From: an uncultured Flavobacteriales bacterium
GTDB taxonomy: Bacteria; Bacteroidota; Bacteroidia; Flavobacteriales; Flavobacteriaceae
Reading direction: 5' to 3'
Assembly (NCBI GenBank): GCA_913058295.1
Contig: CAJXRD010000003.1
Coordinates: 47,248 to 111,247 of the forward strand
DNA length: 64,000 bases
Below are positions 1-8,579 of this stretch, piece after piece (the stretch's first letter is position 1; every line of letters begins with the position of its first letter). A program made the position numbers and the translations under genes. The notes under the pieces were generated by a model that was not told where the DNA came from, made no database searches, and saw nothing but the letters and a program-made list of their open reading frames with translations.

Positions 1-410
1 GGGAATTGAATAAACAATTCTTCCAATACTTTTTCTGAATACTTTTTAGATTCTTGTTGCGATTCTAATAAGTCATGTTCTTCTATGCCAATCCAATTAT
101 AATCTAAATTCTTTTGGATGGACAAATACAATATTCTGAATAAAAAGAAAGAAATATTTTCGTTTACCGTTTTAAATTCTGAAAATTTTGAAGGTAAAAA
201 AAAGTTATTATCTCGATATCCTCCTTCGCGTTCTGCTTCATATACTTCGATAGCTTTTCCTGTTATTGCACGTGCAAAAATGGTTAGCCGAGGTTTTATT
301 TCATTTAAATTTACAGCGTGTTCTAATTCTGCTTCTCTTTTCTTTTTGCGATTTTTAAAAAAGAAAGCGAACTTGGTAAATAGAAATTCATCTGGCTCAA
401 ACTCAAACAT
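1..410 (-). CDS. norD: NorD-like nitric oxide reductase activation protein, N-terminal part (truncated by window edge)
   Basis: Own reverse-strand translation from ATG at 410, open to base 1: MFEFEPDEFLFTKFAFFKNRKKKREAELEHAVNLNEIKPRLTIFARAITGKAIEVYEAEREGGYRDNNFFLPSKFS...; the ITGKAIEVYEAEREGGYRDNNFFLPSKFS block resembles NorD; sits directly downstream of norQ. Not in the supplied ORF track. Confidence 0.75.
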   Translation of the reverse strand, partial: MFEFEPDEFLFTKFAFFFKNRKKKREAELEHAVNLNEIKPRLTIFARAITGKAIEVYEAEREGGYRDNNFFLPSKFSEFKTVNENISFFLFRILYLSIQKNLDYNWIGIEEHDLLESQQESKKYSEKVLEELFIQF

Positions 411-534
411 TTTTTTAGTATTAAGTCATTTTTATCATTCCAATAGAATGAATTTAGGAGTGAAGTTAAATCTCGATAGATAGAGATTCATCACGACACT
501 TCGACAAGCTCAGTGTCCATGTTCTGAATGACAA

Positions 535-1314
535 CTAGATCATTAAATCACATAAATCTCTAAGAGCATTAGTCACTTCTAGATCATCTGTCAAAGGTTC
601 CACAACAGCAACGTGTACTGCAAGTCGTTTTGGCAATCCGCTATGAATTAGTTTTGCAGCATCTACTAGTAATCTTGTAGAGACTGTTTCGGTTAATCCT
701 AGTTCTGTTAAATTTCTAATTTTCCCACCAATATGGACTAACTTTTTGGCAATACTAGCATCAATATCTGTTTCATTTATTAAAATATCGATTTCAATTT
801 TTTCCGTGGGATAATCAAATGCCATGGCAACAAATCGTTGACGAGTGGATGGCTTTAATTCCTTAAAGCCACGTTGATAACCTGGGTTAAAAGAAGCGAC
901 AAGCATAAAGTTCTTATGGGCTTTTATATTTTCACCCAACTTGTCAATATATAATTCTCTACGATGATCGGTAAGGGAATGTATGGCAACAATTACATCG
1001 GGTCTTGCTTCTGCAATCTCATCTAAATAAATAATTGCACCTTCTTTAACAGCAGCAGTTAAAGGGCCGTCTAACCAGATGGTTTGTGCACCTTTAATAA
1101 TATATCTCCCAATTAAATCTGTAGAGGAGGTTTCTTCATGACAAGCTATCGTAATTAGTTTGGTATCTAATTGATGGGCCATATATTCTATAAACCTTGA
1201 TTTTCCAGTTCCTGTAGGACCTTTTAATAAAAATGGAATTTTATTTTTATAGGACTGCTCAAAGACTTCAACTTCTTTACCAACTTCGTGATAATAAGGT
1301 GTTTTTTTACTCAT
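535..1314 (-). CDS. norQ: CbbQ/NirQ/NorQ family MoxR-type AAA+ ATPase
   Basis: Walker A GPTGTGKSRF, Walker B AIIYLDEIAEA, FNPGYQRGFKELKPSTRQRF typical of NorQ/CbbQ; next to norD. Confidence 0.9.
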   Translation of the reverse strand: MSKKTPYYHEVGKEVEVFEQSYKNKIPFLLKGPTGTGKSRFIEYMAHQLDTKLITIACHEETSSTDLIGRYIIKGAQTIWLDGPLTAAVKEGAIIYLDEIAEARPDVIVAIHSLTDHRRELYIDKLGENIKAHKNFMLVASFNPGYQRGFKELKPSTRQRFVAMAFDYPTEKIEIDILINETDIDASIAKKLVHIGGKIRNLTELGLTETVSTRLLVDAAKLIHSGLPKRLAVHVAVVEPLTDDLEVTNALRDLCDLMI

Positions 1315-1338
1315 GAGAATAGTGATTATATTACACTA

Positions 1339-1346
1339 CAAAAATA
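1339..1346 (-). promoter_or_regulatory. Bacteroidota-type -7 box (TATTTTTG) for norQD
   Basis: TAnnTTTG match 25 bp upstream of the norQ ATG and just after the hairpin. Confidence 0.45.
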
Positions 1347-1350
1347 CAAA

Positions 1351-1390
1351 AAAATATATTAAAAGACCATATAGTCTTTTAATATATTTT
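1351..1390 (-). terminator. Perfect 17-bp stem / 6-nt loop hairpin followed by a T-tract on the minus strand
   Basis: AAAATATATTAAAAGAC-CATATA-GTCTTTTAATATATTTT; placed at the stop codon of the 597-aa gene. Confidence 0.75.
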
Positions 1391-3182
1391 AAAGATCTTT
1401 TCGATTTTGAATCTCTAAAGTAATCCCTTTTAATTTGTTTTTGCTAAGTTCTAATTCATTAAAATAATTAGTTGTTGCATCATCAAAAGTTTCAAATAAG
1501 TTGTAGTAGTAGGAGATTCCCTCGTCTAAATTTTTTGAAAAGTTTGAAAAATATTTCGATTGCTTTCTATCTAAAACCCCTTTAGTTTCCTCTAATTTGT
1601 TTTTAAGATAATCGATATAAATATTCAATTCTTTAATAAACATATTTGGACGATCAGTTCTTGTAATCACATTTTGTTTACCATAAATATGATGAGTCAT
1701 TTCTTTTAAACTCATTTTTTTAGAATAATATGCCATATTAGGCCCAGGACAAACAGAAACTCCTGTTCCTTCTACTTTGGTGTCTAAACCATAGGCCAAT
1801 AGTGCCGAAGTTCCTAAACCAACACAGGTACAGGTTTTTTCTGTAACTTTATTCAGTTGATAATTATACTCAGTTGGAGCTAAACCTTGAGCTTTTAATT
1901 CTTTTATTTTATTACGTTGATATTCTCTAGACGCAGTACAAATTCCTTTTTCTTTAAACTCTTTATTTAATGCAACAAATCTTTTTGGACAAACACTACC
2001 AGGTCTTCCAGAATCAATTTTTGTTTCCTTATCTAAATCTTTACTATTTCCACGAAGATTATTAAACGGAACACCTAAAGGGGATATATCACTTAAATAT
2101 AAATCTTCCTCTTTTGCGCTTTCCAATTTTTTTATTGTAGCATTATCTACTGTTGTAGCTTCAGGAACTAACAAGAAAGGAGACCCCCAACCCACAGAAT
2201 CAACTTTATAATAATCTAATAAAAAGTTATGTTCTTTTTCAGTTCCCACTCCACCTTGAGCAGAAACATCTATAGACAAAGAAGTTTTAGGAATTGTTCT
2301 TCCTTCGTTTTCTAAAACTGAAATTAACAAATCTTCTATCGAGTCTCTTAACTCATTTCTTTTTTCTTTAAACTCCTCTAGAACTGGCCCCAAAAGATAT
2401 CCCTCTGTAGCAAAAGCATGACCTCCACAATTAAGACCAGATTCTATTCTATATTCCGAAACCCAAAGGCCTTTTTTTGCTAAAAACTTTCCTTGAATTA
2501 TAGCCGATCTATAATCACTAACCTTAAGGATTATTTTTTTATTGATGTTTCCATTTTCGTCTGGGAAAAAGTCGTCAAACTGAGACATATAGGAGTAAAG
2601 TCTTGGATTCATTCCTGCAGAAAGGACTACTGATGATTTTAGATTACTATTTGCAAAGCCCCTTAGAGCCGCGTGAGCATCATTATACTCTACAGATAAT
2701 TTTTCATCTTTAATATAATTATCCTTATCGACTTTCGTCATGATATTTACATCAATACTTCCCATTCTTAGGTTTTTCTTTGCCCAACTTTTTATTTCTG
2801 AATAATTAAAATTATTCTTGGTAAGTTTTTCAAATTCCTTTTTTACATCAGAATAATCTGGTAATAAAGAGATGTATTTTTTAATCTCCTTGCTTTTTTC
2901 TTCGGATACATTTTTTAAAGCTTCAAATTTTTGAACTGATAAATCGTTCATTAAATTTAAATAGGAAGTTATTCTTTTTGCTCTAAAGTCTTCTGCTTTA
3001 TCTGAAATTTCTTTAAAAGGAATCTCAAACTTTTCGCTGTGCATTTTTCTTAATTTCTCTAGCAAAATATCATCAACTAAAGAAATTACAGAATCCATAC
3101 CGTATTGAGCAACCTTTAAAGGGGTATCTATGGTGAACCCTATTCCCATCACTGGGATATGAAACGAATGTGATTTTTTCAT
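1389..3182 (-). CDS. Uncharacterised 597-aa Cys-containing protein, possible TIM-barrel/FMN-type fold
   Basis: Long ORF; motifs SGLNCGGHAFATEG, SIDVSAQGGVGTEKEHNFLLDYYKVDSVGWGSPFLLVPEA, GRPGSVCPKRF, EKTCTCVGLG, VSVCPGPNMAYYS; located between moaA and norQ. Confidence 0.8.
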   Translation of the reverse strand: MKKSHSFHIPVMGIGFTIDTPLKVAQYGMDSVISLVDDILLEKLRKMHSEKFEIPFKEISDKAEDFRAKRITSYLNLMNDLSVQKFEALKNVSEEKSKEIKKYISLLPDYSDVKKEFEKLTKNNFNYSEIKSWAKKNLRMGSIDVNIMTKVDKDNYIKDEKLSVEYNDAHAALRGFANSNLKSSVVLSAGMNPRLYSYMSQFDDFFPDENGNINKKIILKVSDYRSAIIQGKFLAKKGLWVSEYRIESGLNCGGHAFATEGYLLGPVLEEFKEKRNELRDSIEDLLISVLENEGRTIPKTSLSIDVSAQGGVGTEKEHNFLLDYYKVDSVGWGSPFLLVPEATTVDNATIKKLESAKEEDLYLSDISPLGVPFNNLRGNSKDLDKETKIDSGRPGSVCPKRFVALNKEFKEKGICTASREYQRNKIKELKAQGLAPTEYNYQLNKVTEKTCTCVGLGTSALLAYGLDTKVEGTGVSVCPGPNMAYYSKKMSLKEMTHHIYGKQNVITRTDRPNMFIKELNIYIDYLKNKLEETKGVLDRKQSKYFSNFSKNLDEGISYYYNLFETFDDATTNYFNELELSKNKLKGITLEIQNRKDL

Positions 3183-3376
3183 TTATTAATATATTGTAAG
3201 TTTAACCTCTAATTATTTAGGTAAATTACATCACTAATAAATTGATAATAAGAGATTTAATTAGTGATTAAAATACGGGCGCAAGGTACTTCTTTTATTT
3301 ATAAAAAAGATAAAACGACCTTAATATAATAATAGTGTTATGCCTACAAGGATTTTGGAATAAATAGGTGAATTAT

Positions 3377-4384
3377 TTACCCTCCAATGGTAATCATACT
3401 CCTGTTTTGTAGATGTAATTTTGGTTCTTGAAGTTTCTCTAAAGTATCCATTCCTCCACGTACTTTATATTTACCAAGCACTGCTTTTTGAATGATAGGT
3501 TCTATAGATTTTCCATCTCGATAAGTAGTAAGAATATCGGATTCTGTATTTGAAAACAAACAGTTTTTTAATTTTCCATCTGCAGTTAATCGCAAGCGAT
3601 TGCATGAATCACAAAAAGGATTGGTTACCGAACTTATTATTGCAAAGCTTCCACTATAGCCTTTTATTTTATAGTTTTTAGAAGTATCGTTTTCAGCATC
3701 TTGAAGACGGACTATTTTTTCCTCTGAAAAATTAGCCTTCACTTTCTGCATCACTTCTGCATAAGAAACCATTTTCTTCATGTCCCATTTATTACCATCA
3801 AAAGGCATAAACTCTATAAACCGAAAAGATATAGGCAGGTCTTTGGTGAGTTCTATAAAGTCAATAATCTCATCATCATTAAAGTCTTTCATTAATACCG
3901 CATTGATCTTCACATTAAATCCATTTTCTACCAAGAGAAGAATGTTGCTATATACTTTATCAAATTTATCCCGACGAGTAATTTCCTTAAACTTACTCTG
4001 GATTAAGGTATCTAAACTCACATTAATATTTAGAATGTTATTTTCTTTTAATAAAGTGATATATCGATCGATTGTAATGCCATTGGTAGTAAGTGCAATT
4101 TCAACTGGAAGGGAAGCTAATTTGCTCAGAATTACAGAAGCATCCTTTCTAACGAATGGCTCTCCACCGGTCAATCTAATTTTAGTAACCCCATGAGAAA
4201 CAAATGTTTTTGCGATGGTATAAATCTCTTCAAAAGTCATTATATGCGACTTAGGAGATAAAGGAACACCTTCAGCAGGCATGCAATAGGTGCATCGAAG
4301 ATTACATCGTTCGGTTAGGGAAATACGTAAGTAAGTATGTTTCCTTTTAAAGGTATCGGTTAGTATGTTTTTTTGCTCTTTCAT
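3377..4384 (-). CDS. moaA: GTP 3',8-cyclase MoaA (radical SAM)
   Basis: CNLRCTYCMP, LTGGEPFVRKD, C-terminal FCDSCNRLRLTADGKLKNCLF and terminal GG. Confidence 0.96.
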   Translation of the reverse strand: MKEQKNILTDTFKRKHTYLRISLTERCNLRCTYCMPAEGVPLSPKSHIMTFEEIYTIAKTFVSHGVTKIRLTGGEPFVRKDASVILSKLASLPVEIALTTNGITIDRYITLLKENNILNINVSLDTLIQSKFKEITRRDKFDKVYSNILLLVENGFNVKINAVLMKDFNDDEIIDFIELTKDLPISFRFIEFMPFDGNKWDMKKMVSYAEVMQKVKANFSEEKIVRLQDAENDTSKNYKIKGYSGSFAIISSVTNPFCDSCNRLRLTADGKLKNCLFSNTESDILTTYRDGKSIEPIIQKAVLGKYKVRGGMDTLEKLQEPKLHLQNRSMITIGG

Positions 4385-5295
4385 TAATCGTGACGTGCTC
4401 CTTTTAAAATTCTGAAAATATGTAAAACCGAAGGAAATATTGCATCCATAGATTCTTTTGCTCCGTTAGTAGAACCCGGCAATGCTAATACTAAAGATTT
4501 TTCAATTGTGCCAGCGACACTTCTTGAAAGCATAGAATAGGGTGTGCGATCTTGACCGTAATTACGAATTGCTTCTTCTATCCCGGAAATTCTTCTATCA
4601 ATTATCGGGAGCAAAGCTTCAGGAGTAACATCTCTTTTAGAAAGCCCCGTTCCGCCTGTATAAATAATTAAATCTATTCCTTGTTCTTGAAAAGCTATTG
4701 CTTTTTCTTGAATAATTTCTTTTTCATCTGGAATGATGATATAATCTGAAATAGCAACGCCACTTTCTTCTAATTTCTTAATGATTGCTTTCCCAGCTCG
4801 GTCTTCTTTTTGTCCTGCAGAAATAGTGTCTGAACAAACAATTACTGCTGCAGTTAAATCTTTTCGGAAGCGATCTTTAAAATCTGATTTTCCTCCTTTT
4901 TTCTCCAACAACTTTATGTTTTGTATTTCAATCCCTTTGTCAATAGGCTTTAGCATGTCATACATGTTTAGGGCAACCACACTTGCACCGTGCATAGCTT
5001 CTACCTCAACACCTGTTTTGTAAATGGTTTTTACAGTGAAAAGCACCTTTATTTCTAAATCATTTATCTCATATTCAATTCCTGTAAATTCGATAGGCAT
5101 AGGGTGACAATCGGGTAATAGTTCAGGAGTTTTTTTAACCCCCAATAATCCTGCAGCTTTACTCATTGCAAAGACATTTCCCTTCGGTACGGTATCGTTT
5201 TCAATAGCAATAATGGTTTCAGCTTTGCTCACTTTTACTATTGCTTGAGCGATTGCTGTTCTTAAAGTGCTGCTTTTATGTGTGATGTCAACCAT
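4384..5295 (-). CDS. moaCB: Bifunctional MoaC-MoaB/MogA fusion
   Basis: N-terminal MoaC (VDITHKSSTLRTA, LLPDCHPMPIEF, VEVEAMHGAS) followed by MoaB/Mog domain (CSDTISAGQKEDRAG, YTGGTGLSKRDVTPEA, LPGSTNGAKESM). Confidence 0.93.
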   Translation of the reverse strand: MVDITHKSSTLRTAIAQAIVKVSKAETIIAIENDTVPKGNVFAMSKAAGLLGVKKTPELLPDCHPMPIEFTGIEYEINDLEIKVLFTVKTIYKTGVEVEAMHGASVVALNMYDMLKPIDKGIEIQNIKLLEKKGGKSDFKDRFRKDLTAAVIVCSDTISAGQKEDRAGKAIIKKLEESGVAISDYIIIPDEKEIIQEKAIAFQEQGIDLIIYTGGTGLSKRDVTPEALLPIIDRRISGIEEAIRNYGQDRTPYSMLSRSVAGTIEKSLVLALPGSTNGAKESMDAIFPSVLHIFRILKGARHD

Positions 5296-5383
5296 TTTTT
5301 TTTAAAGTGTTTAATCGTTGTTCGTTTAATTGTTGAATTGTGTCTTACTTAAAGCATTAAGTTTTTCAACTTCATGAATTATT

Positions 5384-5451
5384 GTCTGTTCGAGCGCAGT
5401 CGAGAACTAATTAGTTTTATAAAAAAACCTTTCGACTGCGCTCAAGGAGAC
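5384..5451. repeat. Palindromic REP-like pair (TTCGAnnnnGCTC family)
   Basis: GTCTGTTCGAGCGCAGTCGAGAAC ... CTTTCGACTGCGCTCAAGGAGAC, near-complementary ~23-nt arms in the moaCB-moaE gap. Confidence 0.75.
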
Positions 5452-5454
5452 ATA

Positions 5455-5898
5455 TTAACTATTAACCTTCCATTGATGACTCTCATCCTCAAAAATCTCT
5501 TTGCCAAATACAGGGACATTTGCTTTAATTTCTTCTACAATAAATTCGATTGCAGGGAATACTTCTTTGCGCCTTGGAGAGGAAACAAAAACAAACAAGC
5601 ATATTTCTCCAGTATTTACTTTTCCAATACTGTGATAAATATGCATACAGTTAAGATCAAACTTTTCGAATGCGGCTTCTCTAATTTCATAAAACTTTTG
5701 ATTTGCCATCTCTTCATAAGCAGTATACTCAATTGCCGAAACAACTTTGCCATTTACTTCGTCTGCTCTCACCTGACCTAAAAATATATTATGGGCACCT
5801 ATGCCTGTTTTAGATTGATGTTTTGCTATTGAATCTGCAATAAATTGCGAAGAAATTGCTCCTTCCTTAAATACGTTTTTTGGTTTTTTATTTTCCAT
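5455..5898 (-). CDS. moaE: Molybdopterin synthase catalytic subunit MoaE
   Basis: GAHNIFLGQVRADEVNGKVVSAIEYTAYEEMA, HSIGKVNTGEICLFVFVSSPRRKEVFPA. Confidence 0.92.
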   Translation of the reverse strand: MENKKPKNVFKEGAISSQFIADSIAKHQSKTGIGAHNIFLGQVRADEVNGKVVSAIEYTAYEEMANQKFYEIREAAFEKFDLNCMHIYHSIGKVNTGEICLFVFVSSPRRKEVFPAIEFIVEEIKANVPVFGKEIFEDESHQWKVNS

Positions 5899-6985
5899 TC
5901 TTTTTGATATATTCTATTATTTCTAATGCCCCTTCTTTAATACTATAACTATTATTGATACGATATTTTTGTAATATAGATACTGCAGATTTACTTCTAA
6001 TTCCAGCTTGACAAAAGATCACCTTTGTTTTTTCAAGATCAATTTTATCAAGGTTGTTTTCAAATTCACTTAATGGTAAGTAAAGGGGGTTTATACTTGT
6101 TACTTTTGGCTGTTCCTCCATTTCCCTAACATCTATAAACTGAAGGTTATTGTTTTTGAAAACTTCTTCAATGGATATTTCAGGAATGGTAACAGTACAT
6201 TTAATCTCTTCTTCTTTTGAATTAAAAAAGGGTTTATTGTTTATTACTTTTTGAATTTCAGTTTCAGATTTATTGATTTTTATGGAAGTCATCTCTGAGG
6301 ATAAGGCGTTATAATAAAGCACCCTTCCAGAAAGAACATTTCCAAGTTCTAAAATAATTTTAATTACTTCATTGGCTTGCATAGTTCCAATAATTCCAGG
6401 TAAAACTCCTAGAACACCAATCTCTGAACAATTTGGAATAGTACCAGCTTCTGGTGGGCTTGGAAATAAACATCTATAGCTTGGACCATTGTTGTAATTA
6501 AACACAGACAGTTGGCCTTCAAATTTATAAATACCTCCATAAACCAAGGGTTTATTTGTAAGTATGGAAGCATCATTTACGAGATAACGGGTTTCAAAAT
6601 TATCGGTGCCATCGACAATAATATCATAGTTTTTAAAAATTTCTAAGGCATTTCTAGATGTTAATCTTTTAGGGTAAGCATTTATAGTAATGGTATTGTT
6701 TAAATCCTCTAGACGTTTCTTAGCTGCAAGCGCTTTATTGACACTTAATGTGGAAGTGCCAAAAAGAACTTGACGTTGTAAATTAGATTCTGAAACTACA
6801 TCAAAATCCATAATACCCAAAGTTCCAATTCCAGCTGCAGCAAGATATTGCAATACTGGACAGCCCAAACCACCAGCTCCAATAACCAAAACTTTAGCTT
6901 TTGAAATCTTGTCTTGACCTATTTGACCAATTTCGGAAAGAATTATATGTCTATTGTATCTACTCATAATTTCAGCCTCCAGCAA
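5888..6985 (-). CDS. moeB: MoeB/ThiF-family adenylyltransferase with C-terminal rhodanese domain
   Basis: RYNRHIILSEIGQIGQDKI, GAGGLGCPVLQYLAAAGIG, VDGTDNFETRY; C-terminal FIDVREMEE...FCQAGIRSKSAV. Confidence 0.92.
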   Translation of the reverse strand: MLEAEIMSRYNRHIILSEIGQIGQDKISKAKVLVIGAGGLGCPVLQYLAAAGIGTLGIMDFDVVSESNLQRQVLFGTSTLSVNKALAAKKRLEDLNNTITINAYPKRLTSRNALEIFKNYDIIVDGTDNFETRYLVNDASILTNKPLVYGGIYKFEGQLSVFNYNNGPSYRCLFPSPPEAGTIPNCSEIGVLGVLPGIIGTMQANEVIKIILELGNVLSGRVLYYNALSSEMTSIKINKSETEIQKVINNKPFFNSKEEEIKCTVTIPEISIEEVFKNNNLQFIDVREMEEQPKVTSINPLYLPLSEFENNLDKIDLEKTKVIFCQAGIRSKSAVSILQKYRINNSYSIKEGALEIIEYIKKNGK

Positions 6986-7205
6986 AAGGAGGTAATAATG
7001 CGATTTCGTTGGTAGTTATTTCGGTATCATCGGAAACCAACACTTGATTTTGTGCAATTTGAAAGTCCTTATTACTCAATTTAGAATATTTAAGAAATAG
7101 AGCCTCCCGAAGATCCGAAATTTTCATCCCTGAAAACTCAAACTCCTCTTCACTACATTCCGTAATTTCAGCTAATTGACCAAAATATTTAATTGCTAAC
7201 TTCAT
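6972..7205 (-). CDS. moaD: Molybdopterin synthase sulfur carrier subunit MoaD
   Basis: 77 aa, terminal ALLPPFAGG; between moeB and mobA. Confidence 0.9.
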   Translation of the reverse strand: MKLAIKYFGQLAEITECSEEEFEFSGMKISDLREALFLKYSKLSNKDFQIAQNQVLVSDDTEITTNEIALLPPFAGG

Positions 7206-7210
7206 AGTCT

Positions 7211-7228
7211 TTCCTGCGAAGGCAGGAA
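7211..7228. repeat. Short palindromic repeat TTCCTGCGAAGGCAGGAA
   Basis: 7-bp perfect arms TTCCTGC/GCAGGAA in the mobA-moaD gap. Confidence 0.55.
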
Positions 7229-7262
7229 TCTCATCCTACACTTCTTGTTTTTTATATTAAAC

Positions 7263-7835
7263 TTATTTTTCAACTTCTGTTAATTCCTTAGGTGTATTTA
7301 TATTTGAGGTAAATCGCTCTTGATTTTTATTAAGAACGATAGTCTTCACTTTTAAATGTGTTAAAGCAATACGTAAACGTCTTTCTCCATCTTCTAATAA
7401 AGAATAAAACACGGCTTTGCTTTGTTTTTTATACATCGCAATTAAGGGCATCGATTTTCCATTACTTTCTAATTGAACCACATCCGTATTATCATCAATT
7501 CCTTCCATCAATAAGCTTAATGTTTCTGAATTAATCAAAGGAACATCACAACTAATAACCAAATTATTTTCAGTTTTAGAATAATGTAAACCGGTATAAA
7601 CACCTGCAAGGGGTCCTGCGTTTTCTATTAAATCGTTAACACGTTTGAATCCGAAAAAATCATAATCCGGATTATTACTTACAATTATTATTTCATCCAC
7701 TAAGGGTTGTAAAGCTTCTATAATATGCTGAACAAAAGCTTTGTTTTTATAGATCACAAAACCTTTATCGGTTCCCATTCTGGAGCTTTTACCTCCTGCT
7801 AGGATAATTCCTGTTATGTTGTTTTTCGTTTTCAT
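7263..7835 (-). CDS. mobA: Molybdenum cofactor guanylyltransferase MobA
   Basis: GIILAGGKSSRMGTDKGF, NDLIENAGPLAGVYTGL, ISCDVPLI. Confidence 0.93.
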   Translation of the reverse strand: MKTKNNITGIILAGGKSSRMGTDKGFVIYKNKAFVQHIIEALQPLVDEIIIVSNNPDYDFFGFKRVNDLIENAGPLAGVYTGLHYSKTENNLVISCDVPLINSETLSLLMEGIDDNTDVVQLESNGKSMPLIAMYKKQSKAVFYSLLEDGERRLRIALTHLKVKTIVLNKNQERFTSNINTPKELTEVEK

Positions 7836-8579
7836 TTAAACATAGAATAATTTAACTGATGCTAATACGAGTACAAAAGCTAGTAGATACCTTAAACTTT
7901 GATTGTTCATTTTTTTACTTCCAAAATAAGCGCCAAAAAAACCACCGATTAATGCAATAGCAACCAGGCCAAAAGATTCTATACTTAAGCTAATACCACT
8001 ACTTAATTGTCCTACTAGTCCTCCTGCAGAATTTACCCAAATAAATAGAGCAGAAACCGCGGCAGCTTCTTTCATTTTTCCCCAATGTAATAATAGAATA
8101 ATAGGGCTTAATATTATTCCGCCACCAATCCCAATTAATCCTGAAAAGAATCCAATAATTCCACCAACAAGAAGACCTTGCCATAATTTAATGTCTCTAA
8201 TTTTAGTACTTTCTTTTCCAAATACATTTAGCATTTTTAGAACAGCAAAGATTAATAGTACGGCTAAAACCTTTTTATAAATAGTTGCGTCTACCTCAAT
8301 ATAGCCCCCTAAAATTGACATTGGTATGGAAGCTATAGCAAAATATAAAAACAGCTTTTTGTTAAAATAACCTTCTTTATAGTAATAATAAAAGGCTATG
8401 GCTGCTACAAAAAGATTGAGTAATAATGCAGTAGGTTTCATTAATCCTGGTGTAACCGAAAACAAGGCCATTAATGCCAAATAACCACTTGCACCTCCGT
8501 GACCAACACTCGCGTAAAAAAAAGAAACGATAGGTAGGATAAGCAAGAAGACTAGTATGTTTTCTATATCAAATATCAT
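7836..8579 (-). CDS. TSUP (TauE/SafE) family membrane permease
   Basis: SVGHGGASGYLALMAL, GLIGIGGGIILSPIILL, multiple TM segments; start moved to MIFDIENI at 8579, overlapping the modE stop. Confidence 0.88.
   Translation of the reverse strand: MIFDIENILVFLLILPIVSFFYASVGHGGASGYLALMALFSVTPGLMKPTALLLNLFVAAIAFYYYYKEGYFNKKLFLYFAIASIPMSILGGYIEVDATIYKKVLAVLLIFAVLKMLNVFGKESTKIRDIKLWQGLLVGGIIGFFSGLIGIGGGIILSPIILLLHWGKMKEAAAVSALFIWVNSAGGLVGQLSSGISLSIESFGLVAIALIGGFFGAYFGSKKMNNQSLRYLLAFVLVLASVKLFYV

Noticed and set aside
118-483. 121-aa plus-strand ORF in the track
   Set aside because: It lies antisense to the norD N-terminus, which has clear family-like sequence; the plus ORF has no recognisable domain.
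3780-4196. 138-aa plus-strand ORF antisense to moaA
   Set aside because: Shadow ORF of a well-supported gene, no domain or signal.
5374-5781. 135-aa plus-strand ORF starting in the REP-like pair
   Set aside because: Antisense to moaE; its N-terminus is repeat-derived (FERSRELISFIKKPFDCAQGD), so coding is unlikely.
7999-8184. 61-aa minus-strand ORF inside the TSUP gene
   Set aside because: Out-of-frame shadow ORF with composition of a frame-shifted membrane protein.
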